Below are positions 49,530 through 58,080 of a stretch of DNA of 58,080 bases, in pieces. The DNA lies in NCBI GenBank assembly GCA_913056305.1, contig CAJXMR010000011.1, forward strand, positions 1 to 58,080, read 5' to 3'. Every line of letters starts with the position of its first letter. Positions within the stretch are counted from its first letter, which is position 1. The stretch is from an uncultured Ralstonia sp. (GTDB taxonomy: Bacteria; Pseudomonadota; Gammaproteobacteria; Burkholderiales; Burkholderiaceae). A program made the translations under genes and the position numbers. The notes under the pieces are model-generated. The model saw only the letters and a list, made by a program, of their open reading frames with translations, made no database searches and was not told the origin of the DNA.

Positions 49530-52500
49530 ATGGACTTGCTGCGTTTTCTGCTGCGGTTGCCCGTCCGGGTCATTGGTTTCCTGCTGTCTTTGATTGCGCG
49601 GAGTTTGCGCCCCATATTCGGCAGCATTGCCTGGTCGGCGCCTGCATGGATCCCCGCAACGGCGGCCGTGGCACGGCGCCGGCCATGGCATCTCGGTGGC
49701 GGCGTGGTGGCCGCTATTGCACTGGCCGTGGCCGGCGCCTTCGGCTGGCACTGGTATCAGCACCGCCCCAAGCCGGTCGAGCCCGAGCGCATCACCTTCA
49801 AGGTCAGGGCGCCCGCCCTCACGAGCTATGCGGACGACGAGGGCAAGCCCAAGGTCACCATCCATCCGTTGGAGATCGACTTCTCGCGCTCGGCGGCGCC
49901 GATCGAGCAGGTCGGCAAGCCGGCCGGCAACGGCATTTCGATGCAGCCGGCCCTCAAGGGCGAGTGGACGTGGGTCAATGACCGCACCCTGCGCTTCACG
50001 CCCGCCGCCGACTGGCCAATCGGCGCGCACGTCGAGGTGAACTTCGACGTAGCGCAGGTCTTTGCGCCGCACGTGCTGCTGGCGGACAACCATCTCGACT
50101 TCAACGTGCCGGCATTTGACGTGCAGTTCGGCGCCAGCGAGTTCTACCAGGACCCGCAGAACGCCGCGGCCAAGAAGACGATCTTCCCGATCAAGTTCAA
50201 CTACCCGGTCGACGCCGCGCAGTTCGAGAAGCGCATCGCGCTGGTGATGGTCGGTCGCGACGGCAAGTCGACCACGCCGCTGCGCTTCAGCGTGACCTAC
50301 GACGCGGCCAAGCTCAACGCGTGGGTGCACTCGCAGCAGCTCGATGTTCCTCGCGACGATCTGTCGGCGCGGCTGACGCTGGACAGCGGCGTGCGCAGCG
50401 CCCGTGGCGGCGATGGCACCAAGGCGCCGCTGGAGGCCTCCGTGCGCGTGCCGGGCCTGTACAGCCTGACGGTCAACCAGCTCTCGCCAACGCTGGTCGA
50501 CAACGACCGCTATGAACCCGAGCAGGTGCTGCTGGCGGAGATGAGCGGCGCGGTGCGCGGTAGCGATCTCGCTGGCCTCGCGAAGGCCTGGGTACTGCCC
50601 AAGCACAAGGCCAGTGCCGGCTGGCCGGACTACGAGCAGCAGTACCAATGGGCCGTGAGTGACATCAGCGAAGACGTGCTGCGCCAATCGCAGCCGCTCA
50701 ACCTGGAGCTGACCGCGACGGAGGGCGAGTATGCCCCGCTACAGAGCTTCAAGTACCGCGCGCAGCCGGGGCAGCGCATCTATGTGCGGGTCGAGGCCGG
50801 TCTGAAGTCATTCGGCGGCTACCTGCTCGGCAAGCCGGTGCAGCAGGTATTCGATGTGCCGGATTATCCGAAGCTGCTGCGTTTCATGGCCGACGGCTCG
50901 CTGCTCTCGATGAGCGGCAGCAAGCGCATCTCGGTGGTGTCGCGGAACCTGCCGGGGATGAAGCTGGAGATCGGCCGGGTCATGCCCGACCAGCTGCAGC
51001 ACCTGGTGAGCTTCAACCAGGGCAGCTATGCGCGGCCCGAGCTGGCCTACAACTTTGGCGAAGACCACATTGTCGAGCGCTTCGAGCAGAAGCTCGCCTT
51101 CCCGGAAACGGAAGCGGGCAAGGCGCACTACGAAGGCATCGACCTGGGCCAATACCTGAAGAACGGCAAGCGCGGCGTCTTTCTGCTGCATCTGTCGGGC
51201 TATGACCCCGCCAAGGAGAAGAAGTCGGTCGATGGCGATGCGCAGTCCAGCGGTGACGCCGATAACAGCGCCGATGCCGAAGCCGGCAACAACGATGGCG
51301 ACAGCAACAACAGCGGCGGCGACGGCCAGGTGCCGACCGACACGCGCCTGATCGTCGTGACGGACCTCGGCATGCTGGTCAAGCGCGCGCTGGACGGCAG
51401 TCAGGACGTGTTCGTGCAGTCGATCCGCACCGGGCGTCCGGTGGCCGGTGCGACGGTGTCGGTGCTGGCGGTCAATGGCCAGGCGCTCTACACGCAGACG
51501 ACCAGCGCCGACGGCGTCGTCCACTTCCCGACCTTCAAGGGCCTGGAGCGCGAGAAGCGTCCCAAGCTGTACATCGTCAAGAAGGGCGACGACCTGTCGT
51601 TCCTGCCGATCGCCAGCCATGACCGGCAGCTCGACTTCTCGCGCTTCGATGTCGGCGGCGAGCGCAATGCAACGAACCAGGGCCAACTGTCGGCCTACCT
51701 GTTCTCCGACCGGGGCATCTACCGGCCGGGCGACCAATTCCACATCGGCCTGATCGTGCGTGCCGCGAGCTGGGCGCGCAGCCCGGCCGGCGTTCCGCTG
51801 CAGGCGGAAATCGTCGACCCGCGCGGCATGACCGTGAAGCGGCAGCCGGTGACGGTCGACGCCTCGGGTTTCACGGAGCTCGACTACACCCCGTCCGAGA
51901 CGGCGCCCACAGGCACCTGGGCGGTCAACCTGTACATCACCAAGAACGGCCTGGCCGTCGATGCACCGATCGGCAGCACCACCGTGCAGATCAAGGAGTT
52001 CCTGCCCGACCGCATGAAGGTCGAGGCCAAGCTGTCGGCGCAGGTGGCCGAGGGCTGGGTCAAGCCGGATCAGCTCAAGGGCATCGTTGATGCGCAGAAC
52101 CTGTTCGGCACGCCGGCGGCCAACCGGCGCGTGACCGCATCGCTCACGCTGCGGCCGGCCTGGCCGTCGTTCCGCAGCTGGCCGGGCTACCAGTTCTTCG
52201 ACGCGCGGCGCGCCAAGGAGGGCTATACGACCCAGCTGCAGGACGGCAAGACCGATGATAAGGGGCATGCCGAATTCGACCTCGACCTGAAGAAGTACGC
52301 CGATGCCACGTATCAGCTGTACTTCCAGAGCAAGGCGTTCGAGCCCGAAGGAGGGCGCAGTGTGGCCGCCAACGCGCAGGGGCTGGTATCGAACAACGCA
52401 TGGCTGGTCGGCTACAAGTCGGTCGACGACCTGGGCTATGTGAAGCGCGGCAGCCCGCGCACGGTCAAGCTCGTCGCCATCGACCCGAATGCCAAGGCCA

Positions 52501-55500
52501 TCGACCTGAAGGACCTGCGCGCGCAACTGGTCGAGCTGCGCTATGTGTCGGTGCTGACCAAGCAGGACTCCGGCGCCTACAAGTACGACTCGCGGCTCAA
52601 GGAAGTGCCGATCGACGAGAAGCCGCTGGCGATTCCCGCCGCCGGGCTCGACTACGCGCTGCGTACCGACAAGCCGGGCAACTACGCGCTGGTGATCCGC
52701 AACGCCGACCGCACCGAGGTGAACCGCATCCAGTACCTGGTGACGGGCGAGGCCAACGTATCGCGCTCGCTCGATCGCAACACCGAGCTGCAGATCAGCC
52801 TGAGCAAGCACGACTACAAGCCGGGCGAGTCGGTGGAGGTGGCCATTCGCGCGCCGTATGCGGGCAGCGGCCTGATCACGATCGAACGCGACAAGGTCTA
52901 TGCGCAGGCGTGGTTCCATGCCGATACGACCAGCTCCGTGCAGCGCATCACCGTGCCCGCCGGCTTCGAGGGCAACGGCTACATCAACGTGCAATACATC
53001 CGCGATCCGTCGTCCGACGAGATCTTCATGAGCCCGCTGAGCTACGGCGTGGTGCCGTTCTCGGTCAACATGGATGCGCGGCGCAATGTGCTGAAGGTCG
53101 ATGCGCCGGCGCTGGTCAAGCCAGGCGAGACGGTCAACTTCGACGTGCACTCGACGCGGCCGGGCAAGGTCGTGGTGTTTGCCGTGGACGAGGGCATCCT
53201 GCAGGTGGCGCACTACAAGCTGGGCGATCCGCTCAAGTACTTCTTCCGCAAGCGCATGCTGGAAGTCGGCACCTCGCAGATCCTCGACCTGATCCTGCCG
53301 GACTTCGAGAAGCTGATGTCGATGGCCGCCCCGGGCGGTGACGCCGACGACGCGATCGGCCGGCAGCTCAACCCGTTCAAGCGCAAGCGCGACAAGCCGG
53401 TGGTCTACTGGTCGGGCATCGTCGAGGTGAACGGAGACAAACGCCTGAGCTACACCGTGCCGGATTACTTCAACGGCAAGCTGCGGGTGATGGCGGTCTC
53501 GGTGTCGCCCGATCTGGTCGGCACCTACGAGGGCGCGACCACCGTGCGCGGCGATTTCGTGCTGTCGCCGAACGTGCCGACCACGCTGGCGCCGGGCGAT
53601 GAGGCCGAGGTCAGCGTGGGCGTGGCCAACAACGTGGCCGGCGCCGGCGACAAGCCGATGCCGATTGCCGTGGCGCTGAAGGTCGGGCCGCAGCTGCAGG
53701 TGGTCGGCCCGGCCACGCAGAACCTGACGCTTGCCGCGATGCATGAAGGCGTGGCGCTGTTCCGCGTGAAGGCCACCGACACGCTGGGCTCGGGCAACCT
53801 GAGCTTCAGTGCACGCGCGGGCGGCAAGGCGGCGCAGCAGGCGGTCGACGTGTCGATCCGCCCAGCGGCGGCCTTCCGCACGCAGCTCGACGTGTCGCGC
53901 ATCGATGCCGACAAGAAGGAGAAACTGCCGAACCTGCGCAAGATGTACGACGCCTATGCGGCACGCGAGGCGAGCATGTCGACCGGGCCGCTGGTGCTGT
54001 CGCAGGGGCTGGCGTCCTACCTCGTCAACTACCAGCACTACTGCAGTGAGCAGCTGGTCAGCGCGAGCGTGCCGCGCCTGTTTGCGGCCAAGTGGATGTC
54101 GACGCCGTCGCTGCGCAATGCGCTGCAATCACAGCCTGTCGACGACAAGGGCGCGAACGCAGCAGCCATTGGGCAGTTCCTCGATGTGTTGCGCGCGCGG
54201 CAGAACGGGCAGGGCGGCTTCGGCGTGTGGACGGCGACGCCGGATGCCGATCCGTTCGTGTCGGCGTATGCCATGCACGTGCTGATCGATGCGCGCGAGC
54301 GTGGCATCGCGGTGCCGAAGGAAATGCTGGACGCAGGCACCCAGTACCTGCAGCAGCTTGCCGCCAACGAGCGTCTCGGCACGCTCGACCAACTGCGGCA
54401 GCGCGCCTACGCGGTATACCTGCTGACGCGCCAGGGCAATGTCACGACCAACAGCCTGGCAGCTGTGCAGAAGCGCTTGCAGGACGCCTTCCCGAACGAC
54501 TGGAAGAGCGACCTGGCCGCGGGCTGGCTGGCGGCGTCGTACCAGCTGCTCAAACAGGACAAGGAAGCCGCCCGGCTGATCGCCGGACCGCAGGAGGTGC
54601 TGGAGCGCAAGCCGTCGCGAGATGAGCCGTATAGCTATGGCTATTACTTTGATCCGCTCACGCGTGATGCCAGCGTGCTGTACCTGCTGGCCAAGCACTT
54701 CCCGGACCGCGCGCAGGCGCTGCCGCCACGTGTGCTGGACAACCTGGCCGGGCCGATTCAGCACAACCGGTTCAACACGCTGTCGTCGGCCATGACGATC
54801 CTGGCGCTCGACGCCTATGCCTCGCAGAACGCCGCCGGGCTGGACAAGCTGGCGATCGAGGAGGTGCGCGCGGACGACAGCGCGAAGGACATCTCGTCGG
54901 CGCAGGGCAGCGTGATGCGCTCTGGCACGTGGAGTGCGGCAGCATCGCAGCTGCGCTTCGTCAACGGCAGCAGCCTGCCCGCATGGCAGATCACGAGCCA
55001 GACCGGCTATGACCGCACCGCGCCCACGCAGGCGATCAAGAACGGGCTGGAGATCATCCGCGAGTACACCGATGCGAGTGGCAAACCGCTCGACAAGGTC
55101 ACGCTCGGCCAGGAAATCGACGTGCACCTGAAGATCCGCGCGACCGACAACAAGACCCTCGGCAACGTGGCGATCGTCGATCTGCTGCCGGGTGGCTTCG
55201 ACCCGGTCACCACGCCGCCGCCCGTTACTGACGCGGCGGACGGCGATGCGCAGGCTGGTCAGGATGCCGCCGCCAACGCGGCACCGGCACCGTGGCGTTC
55301 GCCCGTGGGGCTGCCGGGGTCGACCTGGCAGCCGCAGTACGCGGACGTGCGCGAAGACCGCGTGGTGATCTACGGTAGCGCCAGCGGCGACGTGCGCGAG
55401 TTCGTCTACCGGATCAAGGCGACCAACGCGGGCCGCTTCATCGTGCCGCCGGCCTATGGCGAGTCGATGTATGACCGGCGCGTGCAGGCGCAGTCGGCCG

Positions 55501-55535
55501 GCGGCGCGGCGCTCGACGTGGTGCGGGCGCCGTAA
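49530..55535 (+). CDS. Bacterial alpha-2-macroglobulin (YfhM-like)
   Basis: A 2001-residue alpha-2-macroglobulin, longer than E. coli YfhM (about 1650). A hydrophobic anchor lies at about 53-72 with no lipobox. MG-type domains follow, with an acidic Asp/Asn/Ser-rich insert near 565-600. The thioester motif is C1505-S-E-Q1508 in YQHYCSEQLVS, in place of the commoner CLEQ. The C-terminal part holds the TED and receptor-like domains. In the periplasm it traps proteases that breach the outer membrane. It is followed, 1 base after its stop, by the penicillin-binding protein 1C gene, its usual partner. Confidence 0.95.
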   Translation: MDLLRFLLRLPVRVIGFLLSLIARSLRPIFGSIAWSAPAWIPATAAVARRRPWHLGGGVVAAIALAVAGAFGWHWYQHRPKPVEPERITFKVRAPALTSYADDEGKPKVTIHPLEIDFSRSAAPIEQVGKPAGNGISMQPALKGEWTWVNDRTLRFTPAADWPIGAHVEVNFDVAQVFAPHVLLADNHLDFNVPAFDVQFGASEFYQDPQNAAAKKTIFPIKFNYPVDAAQFEKRIALVMVGRDGKSTTPLRFSVTYDAAKLNAWVHSQQLDVPRDDLSARLTLDSGVRSARGGDGTKAPLEASVRVPGLYSLTVNQLSPTLVDNDRYEPEQVLLAEMSGAVRGSDLAGLAKAWVLPKHKASAGWPDYEQQYQWAVSDISEDVLRQSQPLNLELTATEGEYAPLQSFKYRAQPGQRIYVRVEAGLKSFGGYLLGKPVQQVFDVPDYPKLLRFMADGSLLSMSGSKRISVVSRNLPGMKLEIGRVMPDQLQHLVSFNQGSYARPELAYNFGEDHIVERFEQKLAFPETEAGKAHYEGIDLGQYLKNGKRGVFLLHLSGYDPAKEKKSVDGDAQSSGDADNSADAEAGNNDGDSNNSGGDGQVPTDTRLIVVTDLGMLVKRALDGSQDVFVQSIRTGRPVAGATVSVLAVNGQALYTQTTSADGVVHFPTFKGLEREKRPKLYIVKKGDDLSFLPIASHDRQLDFSRFDVGGERNATNQGQLSAYLFSDRGIYRPGDQFHIGLIVRAASWARSPAGVPLQAEIVDPRGMTVKRQPVTVDASGFTELDYTPSETAPTGTWAVNLYITKNGLAVDAPIGSTTVQIKEFLPDRMKVEAKLSAQVAEGWVKPDQLKGIVDAQNLFGTPAANRRVTASLTLRPAWPSFRSWPGYQFFDARRAKEGYTTQLQDGKTDDKGHAEFDLDLKKYADATYQLYFQSKAFEPEGGRSVAANAQGLVSNNAWLVGYKSVDDLGYVKRGSPRTVKLVAIDPNAKAIDLKDLRAQLVELRYVSVLTKQDSGAYKYDSRLKEVPIDEKPLAIPAAGLDYALRTDKPGNYALVIRNADRTEVNRIQYLVTGEANVSRSLDRNTELQISLSKHDYKPGESVEVAIRAPYAGSGLITIERDKVYAQAWFHADTTSSVQRITVPAGFEGNGYINVQYIRDPSSDEIFMSPLSYGVVPFSVNMDARRNVLKVDAPALVKPGETVNFDVHSTRPGKVVVFAVDEGILQVAHYKLGDPLKYFFRKRMLEVGTSQILDLILPDFEKLMSMAAPGGDADDAIGRQLNPFKRKRDKPVVYWSGIVEVNGDKRLSYTVPDYFNGKLRVMAVSVSPDLVGTYEGATTVRGDFVLSPNVPTTLAPGDEAEVSVGVANNVAGAGDKPMPIAVALKVGPQLQVVGPATQNLTLAAMHEGVALFRVKATDTLGSGNLSFSARAGGKAAQQAVDVSIRPAAAFRTQLDVSRIDADKKEKLPNLRKMYDAYAAREASMSTGPLVLSQGLASYLVNYQHYCSEQLVSASVPRLFAAKWMSTPSLRNALQSQPVDDKGANAAAIGQFLDVLRARQNGQGGFGVWTATPDADPFVSAYAMHVLIDARERGIAVPKEMLDAGTQYLQQLAANERLGTLDQLRQRAYAVYLLTRQGNVTTNSLAAVQKRLQDAFPNDWKSDLAAGWLAASYQLLKQDKEAARLIAGPQEVLERKPSRDEPYSYGYYFDPLTRDASVLYLLAKHFPDRAQALPPRVLDNLAGPIQHNRFNTLSSAMTILALDAYASQNAAGLDKLAIEEVRADDSAKDISSAQGSVMRSGTWSAAASQLRFVNGSSLPAWQITSQTGYDRTAPTQAIKNGLEIIREYTDASGKPLDKVTLGQEIDVHLKIRATDNKTLGNVAIVDLLPGGFDPVTTPPPVTDAADGDAQAGQDAAANAAPAPWRSPVGLPGSTWQPQYADVREDRVVIYGSASGDVREFVYRIKATNAGRFIVPPAYGESMYDRRVQAQSAGGAALDVVRAP

Positions 55536-55536
55536 G

Positions 55537-57918
55537 GTGTGGCGCGCGTTGGGCGGCTGGCTGGTTCGGTGGCAGAACTGGCTGGCGGGGGGCTTGCTGA
55601 TCGCGGCGGTGTTCGCGGGGTGCCGGCTGTGGCCGCATCCGCCGCTGCGCGAGTGGAAGCCCTCGTCGATCGCCGTGCTCGACGACCAGGGCCGGCTGCT
55701 GCGGCTCGCGCTGGCCAAGGACGACCGCTACCGGCTGTGGGTGCCGCTCGACCAGATGTCGCCGCAACTGGTCGAGGCGGTGCTGCTGCATGAAGACCGC
55801 TGGTTCCACTGGCACGCGGGTTTCAACCCGTATGGGCTGGCGCGTGGCGCGTGGGTGACCTACGTGCGCGGCGGCAGCCCGCAGGGCGGCTCGACCATCA
55901 CGATGCAGCTCGCGCGGTCGCTGTGGCAGCTCAATACGCGCACGCCGCTCGGCAAGCTCAAGCAGGTGGCGCGTGCCGTGCAGCTGGAGCTGTTCTATTC
56001 GAAGCGGCAGATCCTGGAGGCGTATCTGAACGATGCGCCGTACGGCCGCAACGTTGAGGGCGCCGGCACGGCGAGCCTGGCGTACTTCGACAAGCCGGTC
56101 GGCAACCTGACCCTGCCCGAAGCGCTGGCGCTGGCCGTGATTCCGCAGGACCCGGTGCGGCGGTTACGCGGCGCACCCGCGCAGGACCAGATCAACCGGC
56201 AACTGACCGAGTCGCGCAATCGGCTGTATGCGCGCTGGCTCAAGAACCATCCGCAGGACGCCGCGCTGCAGCCGCTGTTTGCGTTGCCGCTGGCAGTGCG
56301 GCCGCTGATGGCGCTGCCGTTCGAGGCGCCGCATGCGGTCGATCAGGTGTTAGCGGCGCGCCGTGCCCTGGGCGATTGGAACGGCGCAGACAACCGCGAC
56401 GCGCGCGTCGCCACGACCCTCGACCTCGACCTGCAGCACGTGTTGGAGCGCCAGATCAACCGCTATGTCGCGCGCAACGGCGGACGCGGCATCCGGAACA
56501 CTGCAGCGCTGCTGGTGGACACGCGCGACATGGGCGTGAAAGCGCTGGTCGGGTCGGCCAACTTTTTCGATCGCGCGATCCAGGGGCAGGTCAACGGCAC
56601 GCTGGCGCGCCGCTCGCCGGGGTCGACGCTCAAGCCGTTCATCTATGCGCTGGGGTTCGATCAGGGCGTGCTGCATCCGCAGACGGTGCTGCGCGACGTG
56701 CCGACGTCGTTCGGGCCGTACTCGCCGGAGAACTTCGACGGGCATTTCCTGGGGCCGATCACGGCGACCGACGCGCTCAACCGTAGCCGCAACATCCCGG
56801 CCCTGTGGGTGGCGTCGAAGCTGCACCAGCCTGATCTCTATCAACTGCTGCAACAGGCCGGCGTGAGCCGCTTGGCCAGTCCGCAGCACTACGGCCTCGC
56901 GCTGGTCCTGGGCGGTGGCGAGGTCACCATGCAGGATCTGGCCGGCCTCTACGCCATGCTCGCGAACGACGGCATGTTCAAGCCGCTGCGCCTACGCGCG
57001 GACGCCCCCACGGAGCCCGGCACGCCCCTGCTGAGCGCGGAGGCCAGCTTCATGGTGCGGGACATGCTGCGCCAGCACCTGCGCCCCGACGAGACCAGCG
57101 GCGCGCAGCCCTCGCGCCTGCCGGTGTACTGGAAGACCGGCACGTCGTGGGCGTTCCGCGATGCGTGGACAGCCGGCGGGTTCGGCCCCTACGTGCTGGT
57201 CGTGTGGGTCGGCAATTTCGACAACACCGCCAACGCCTCGTTTGTCGGCGTGGATGCAGCGGCACCGCTGTTCTTCCAGATCGTCGATGCGCTGCGGGCC
57301 GAGCAGCCGCAACTGGCGGAGCCCGCGCGGCGCTTGCCGCCGAACGTCAAGCGCGTGCAGATCTGCCTGGCCAGCGGCGACTTGCCGAACCAGTGGTGCC
57401 CGCAGACCGGCTCGACGTGGTTCATCCCGGGCGTTTCGCCGATCCGGGTGAGCAGCGTGCACCGGCCGGTGGTCATCGACGATGGCACCGGGCTGATGGC
57501 GTGCCCACCCTATGCCGGCAAGCGCACGCATGAGGAGGTCTACGAGTTTTGGCCGACGGATCTGCAGCAGGTCTTCGCGCAGGCGGGCATCCCGCGCCGC
57601 AAGCCGCCGCAAAACCCGGCGTGCCGCGCGACGGGCGAGGTGGAGGGCGATCCGCCGCAGATCACCTCGCCGGTGCGGGGCAGCATCTATGCGGTGCGCG
57701 TCAAGCAATCCGCCGAGACGCGCATCGCCTTCAACGCCACCGCCGATGCGAGTGCGCATGCGCTGTACTGGTTCGTCAACGATGCCTACGTCGGCAGCAC
57801 GGCGGCAGGCGCGACCCTGTTCTGGCAGCCGCCGACGGCGGGCGAGTACAACGTGCGCGTGGTGGATGATCACGGCCGGGGCGATCAGCGGCGGTTGCAG
57901 GTGCAGCTAGTGGACTAG
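55537..57918 (+). CDS. pbpC: Penicillin-binding protein 1C
   Basis: A 793-residue bifunctional peptidoglycan synthase starting at GTG 55537. After one membrane anchor (about 13-30) the glycosyltransferase 51 domain shows E86 in LHEDRWFHWH and GGSTITMQLARSLW. The transpeptidase domain has S363-T-L-K366, SRNIPA and K533-T-G535, and a C-terminal BiPBP_C domain follows (about 700-793). It builds and repairs septal or lateral wall and is paired with alpha-2-macroglobulin in many Proteobacteria. Confidence 0.95.
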   Translation: MWRALGGWLVRWQNWLAGGLLIAAVFAGCRLWPHPPLREWKPSSIAVLDDQGRLLRLALAKDDRYRLWVPLDQMSPQLVEAVLLHEDRWFHWHAGFNPYGLARGAWVTYVRGGSPQGGSTITMQLARSLWQLNTRTPLGKLKQVARAVQLELFYSKRQILEAYLNDAPYGRNVEGAGTASLAYFDKPVGNLTLPEALALAVIPQDPVRRLRGAPAQDQINRQLTESRNRLYARWLKNHPQDAALQPLFALPLAVRPLMALPFEAPHAVDQVLAARRALGDWNGADNRDARVATTLDLDLQHVLERQINRYVARNGGRGIRNTAALLVDTRDMGVKALVGSANFFDRAIQGQVNGTLARRSPGSTLKPFIYALGFDQGVLHPQTVLRDVPTSFGPYSPENFDGHFLGPITATDALNRSRNIPALWVASKLHQPDLYQLLQQAGVSRLASPQHYGLALVLGGGEVTMQDLAGLYAMLANDGMFKPLRLRADAPTEPGTPLLSAEASFMVRDMLRQHLRPDETSGAQPSRLPVYWKTGTSWAFRDAWTAGGFGPYVLVVWVGNFDNTANASFVGVDAAAPLFFQIVDALRAEQPQLAEPARRLPPNVKRVQICLASGDLPNQWCPQTGSTWFIPGVSPIRVSSVHRPVVIDDGTGLMACPPYAGKRTHEEVYEFWPTDLQQVFAQAGIPRRKPPQNPACRATGEVEGDPPQITSPVRGSIYAVRVKQSAETRIAFNATADASAHALYWFVNDAYVGSTAAGATLFWQPPTAGEYNVRVVDDHGRGDQRRLQVQLVD

Positions 57919-57958
57919 CCGTGCCTCTGCATGGCGTGCTGCCGGGGCGCGTGATCGA

Positions 57959-58080
57959 TCATTCGGCTGCAGCTTTGGCCGATGCCTTCTTGGGGCGACG
58001 CACGGCGCGTATCTTCCCGCTGGTTCCGCCACCGCAGAAAAACTGATCGCCCCCATCCGACTCCAGCCCTGACACACCCA
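57959..58080 (-). CDS. C-terminal end of a convergent gene, partial
   Basis: On the minus strand a frame enters from the right edge and stops at TGA (complement of 57959-57961), giving 39 residues ending in a lysine/alanine-rich tail (SGKIRAVRRPKKASAKAAAE). The tail looks coding and the direction is convergent with pbpC. Too short to name. Confidence 0.45.
   Translation of the reverse strand, partial: GVSGLESDGGDQFFCGGGTSGKIRAVRRPKKASAKAAAE

Noticed and set aside
50808-54128. An 1106-codon open frame on the minus strand
   Set aside because: It is fully antisense to the alpha-2-macroglobulin gene and rich in Arg, His, Gly and Val, as expected for the complement of a high-GC gene. No domain is visible.

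Overview
The window is GC-rich DNA, probably from a betaproteobacterium of the Burkholderiales (Ralstonia/Cupriavidus/Achromobacter-like). The flanking genes look chromosomal. The centre, roughly 2.3-34 kb, is a Tn4371-type integrative and conjugative element (ICE), or a large piece of one, whose usual backbone order is plain: DUF736 - DUF2958 - DUF2285 - AlpA-like - repA - parA - traF - relaxase - cargo - LysR - eexN - traG - trbBCDEJ(K)LFGI - DUF2274. No integrase gene is visible, and the left part carries a 5'-truncated helicase, so the copy seen here looks truncated on the left.

Layout. 1-2069: chromosomal lipid/acyl metabolism (end of an acyl-CoA synthetase, an SDR, an MBL-fold hydrolase). 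2100-5410: eroded left part of the element. 5720-10002: regulator, excisionase-like protein, RepA, iterons, ParA with an RHH partner, DUF2840, TraF. 10003-12403: hairpin-rich oriT candidate and relaxase. 12462-20321: a cargo module between relaxase and LysR. Its rightward half is a fluoride-resistance operon under a fluoride riboswitch (CLC-F antiporter, two DUF190 proteins, CrcB, a small membrane protein, a second enolase and a histidine phosphatase). Its leftward half has a ChrB N-terminal-domain protein, an EEP-fold phosphatase/nuclease and an MFS transporter. 20346-33960: LysR, exclusion lipoprotein, TraG and the Trb type IV secretion system.

34135-46191 is a defence-like island with a different character: a methyltransferase, an AbiEi/AbiEii pair, then one tightly packed rightward operon (36838-45710). 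The operon encodes an unknown protein, an XRE-ImmA/IrrE regulator, a DprA-like protein, a ComF-like phosphoribosyltransferase, a HAD-like/phosphoribosyltransferase fusion, a trypsin-like protease, a catalytically dead long Argonaute and a PD-(D/E)XK nuclease. Parts resemble known modules (ShosTA-like DprA+PRTase; inactive long pAgo+nuclease). Their union in one operon with a protease and a metalloprotease regulator is the best candidate for an undescribed system.

46.3-58.08 kb again looks chromosomal: a serine beta-lactamase-like hydrolase with a small membrane protein, a divergent LysR, a 2001-residue bacterial alpha-2-macroglobulin and the adjoining penicillin-binding protein 1C, with the tail of a convergent gene at the edge. 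Two copies of a roughly 90-bp imperfect repeat flank the hydrolase/LysR pair.
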